The position numbers were made by a program, and so were the translations under genes. Shown piece by piece: positions 61,337 through 64,000 of a stretch of DNA of 64,000 nt. Below the pieces are notes generated by a model, which saw only the letters and a list, made by a program, of their open reading frames with translations, made no database searches and was not told the origin of the DNA. The first letter of the stretch is position 1. Each line of letters opens with the position of its first letter. This DNA is from Uranotaenia lowii (lineage: Eukaryota > Arthropoda > Insecta > Diptera > Culicidae), in contig NW_026598356.1 of the NCBI RefSeq assembly GCF_029784155.1, positions 62,001-126,000 on the forward strand, read 5' to 3'.

Positions 61337-64000
61337 GCTGTTTTCTCACTTAAAGCCTGCGCAGGAGAACAAATTAAGCGAAATCATCTTCGGAATCTGC
61401 TACATGGTTGATTTTTTTTCATATCCGATTTGAACCGACTTTAAATAACCTTTATTACGATTGTTCATTTATTTGGTAGGAATTGTGATTCGCATTAACG
61501 TTATTAACGACTTGAGCTATCATTTCTAATGCAATTTTATGTTTGCTGGGTGTCCTCTAACCTGTATTCGAATCTCTCCAAACTTTTTTACAGCTGTTCT
61601 CTCGACTCGCTGTCCTTCTTCTTTATAAACTGTGCTCCCGACACGCTTTTTTGCTCGATTTGTCGTTTTTGTCTTATGAAGTCGTCTTCCCGACTTGTAT
61701 TTTTGTAACTTCAAGATGTCCTCTCAACCTGCTTGAAATGCTCACGTTTTCTGCTGTCTTTTGGAAGCTGTCCTCAGGACTCTAGTTTTCGCAATTTTAA
61801 GCTGTCTTTCCAATACCCTTGTTGAGATGCTTACAAATAAGTAGAAGCTAGCCATGGTAAACAATTTTATAACGCTTGTTGTTTATAGAATGACTGTAAA
61901 TTTTCCTATTCCTGACTCTCAATCGATCCAAACTAAGCCAGGTACTCGAATAAACTACCCAAATTAGCACGGGCGTTAAATAACAATCGAGTTCCGAAAA
62001 ACAAAATTAAGCTTATGAGCAAAACCAATCAAGCAAATTGAGCTTCCTCCAATGAAAATTGTAATCCACCCGAAGCTCAATGAGCTCGCGACAACCCTCA
62101 TTCGTCGTCTTTCATCATTCAAGCCACCACCGTCGTCCATTCAAGCCGAAAAGCGAACAATAATGCGGATTTGCATACCGCAATTATTCCACAAAATTGA
62201 AACATTTACATAGAAATCCAATAATTGAATGAGAATATCCTACACAACACCCAATTTGCATATCAGGTCGCGCGGTTCAACCATATCATCGCCATCGCCA
62301 TCGCCAGCGTCATCATCATCAACGTCCTCGACAACAATAATAATAATATTAATAACAAAATCAGCAACAGTAGCATCAACAGCTTCGATAGGGATACGAA
62401 AAACGGGGTGAGCCGAGTCCCTCTTTCGGTTGGGTGGCAAAAACGATACACAATATACGCATCGAAATCGTATCGGTCCATATCCTGTCATATGTGAGTG
62501 AGGAGGAACGTCCGCGAGACGGCTGTTTTGTTCCCTACAATTTCATTAATATGCTCGAATGATGTGTTTTTTTTTATGGCTTATCAATATAATCAACCAA
62601 ATCGAGCGAACTGTTGCTGCTGCTGCTGCGGCAGGCTGTTGTTACGATGTTGGTTTTGGGGACTGAACCTTACTATGTATGGCGACCGTTATAAATACTG
62701 CTCCAATCCAGCAGCTTGTGTCATCGATGGTAAAGAATATGATAACATGATGACATCGTTTGGCTATTATTGGTTGTTTATCTTTAATTTTCCCAGTTTC
62801 CAGGCGTGTTTTTTTCCTTCCTTTTTAAACGAGGAAGACTAATTTCAACGAGAGAAGAATTGTTCAAGGTTGCATTGCAAGTACCTATGCTAACAACCGC
62901 AATTATTTGAGACCACAGAGACATTTTTGGTCCTCGCATCGATGATACTTTTCGACCGTACATGGGTTCTAAACTCTCATAATTGTTGTCAGGAACACGA
63001 AAACAGGTGCACAGCTCAATGTTGATTGGAGGTTTGTTTGCTGTCATCATGTTTGGAGTGAAAGTCTCCAAGATCATGCTGAAGGGAAATTTTTTTGTTG
63101 ATACTTTTGTACATACTTAACTATTTGTCAATTCAAACTTACATCTGTTCATTCTGTTTAAGTTGAATTTAAACAAAATCTTTGCATTTTTTTTAGGAAA
63201 ATATTCAAACAAATCTCAATCGGTTAAAACAAACTTTTCTCTTTTTCTCAATTCCAAACTCTGTCGTGTTTTGATACTCTTCTGTACATACATAGTATGA
63301 CGTCTAGAGGACAGCCGAAAAACGTGCCATTGTTGACGCAGGTTAATTTTCGTATCGGTGCTAAATGTTTTGGTCCAGAAAGCTACAAAAAGTTGTTGCT
63401 CCGGAACGAAACAGTCACACTGCTGGGGGAAAGATCTACAACGTGTTTCACGCGTGCATGAAGTTATTGATTCTTTTGGGGAGCGAAGCCGGTTTTGACT
63501 GGATGTGGCTGCCACACGACGAACTTGTGACTCTGGCGTCGAGTACTAACAAGTTTGGAAAACAAACGTCGGATATGACGTGAGGCCTTTAATGTCGAAA
63601 TGATCGCAGAGTTCGAATTTTGTGTTTTTTGTTCTCAAATTGGTAGAAAATCTGTTCCAGATTTTATGAAGCTATACACTACGAGTTATTTCTAATTTCT
63701 AATTCTTTGGGCTGAAGTCTTATTCACAGATATGTTAAGTTAAACCAACTGGGTGTGTCCCCAATTAAACTTCCGATGCTAAAGTCAGTCAATTCTTGAG
63801 ATTCAGTAGTTCAAAATTTAATACCCTTTAACCCAGCCTTCATTCAATGGTATAAACCTCCCCCCAGAGAGGTGTGTTTACATTGCCGCAGGTAGTTCAA
63901 TCGTTAGGTCGTCGCGTCGATTGACGCTCGCGAACCAAATCCATGAATGAGATGGAGTGGCGCGTAGTGAATGAGCGCAATGAATGTAATTTACACCCTG
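61337..64000. other. Mixed sequence with GC-richer island, no gene assigned
   Basis: About 62100-62850 and 63230-63600 are more complex. CATCGCCATCGCCATCGCCA (62287) and CTGCTGCTGCTGCGGCAGGC (62616) are short triplet runs. Frames of 60-114 codons show no domain. The right-hand end of the window is unassigned. Confidence 0.35.
62679..62691 (+). promoter_or_regulatory. ATGGCGACCGTTA motif, copy 5
   Basis: ATGGCGACCGTTA, with T instead of C at position 12, in CTATGT-motif-TAAATAC context, within the last GC-richer island. Confidence 0.4.

Noticed and set aside
62498..62842. A 114-codon frame with a run of six Cys.
   Set aside because: The Cys run comes from a TGC triplet repeat. The rest has no domain, and the 13-bp motif lies inside it.
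63885..63970. tRNA-like text with an A-box-like GTAGTTCAATCG.
   Set aside because: No B box at the right spacing and no acceptor stem.

Overview
The window looks like a piece of an AT-rich eukaryotic genome, most likely a lower dipteran and plausibly a mosquito. Supporting signs are canonical GT/AG splice signals, tRNA-derived SINEs with A-rich tails and target-site duplications, hAT-type elements with 8-bp duplications, GA-rich leader sequence, and a first coding exon rich in His, Pro, Tyr and poly-Ala of the kind common in insect nuclear regulators. The species is an inference; no gene here identifies it. There are no bacterial operons, rRNAs or CRISPR arrays.

Only one protein-coding exon is well supported: 25748-26133 (+), which starts with ATG behind a two-codon upstream ORF and ends in a textbook splice donor. 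About 1.7 kb of GC-richer leader or promoter-like sequence lies upstream. No convincing second exon was found, so the downstream sequence probably contains a long first intron full of repeats. A possible gene fragment or transposon 3' end, with a 66-bp intron and an AATAAA signal, lies on the minus strand at about 1292-1640.

Layout. 1-8 kb: a motif-rich foldback-like element, a diverged tandem array (4.6-6.3 kb) and a SINE. 8.6-13.3 kb: a palindrome cluster, a degenerate TTTTTGACA repeat containing a perfect 44-bp inverted repeat, and a 520-bp unit present three times. 13.4-18.4 kb: GC-richer islands separated by a 2.1-kb segment with matching ends. 18.5-23.2 kb: a very large 9-bp minisatellite that switches orientation five times. 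24-26.5 kb: the gene start. 26.5-40 kb: intron-like sequence with hAT-type elements, foldbacks and a SINE. 40.6-41.3 kb: a 7-bp satellite. 42-45 kb: duplications, an inverted repeat and degenerate TTTGTCATA repeats. 45-48 kb: a GC-richer island. 48.1-51.4 kb: a 3.3-kb, almost G-free A-rich block. 51.5-56.5 kb: a SINE, an island and another 9-bp array. 57-64 kb: a hAT-like MITE, a second foldback copy and a final island.

The most interesting signals are not genes. They are a 13-bp motif (ATGGCGACCGTYA) present five times, only in the non-repetitive islands; the orientation-switching 9-bp arrays; the strand-asymmetric A block; the perfect hairpin at 9.7 kb; and a nested element with CACAGTG ends.
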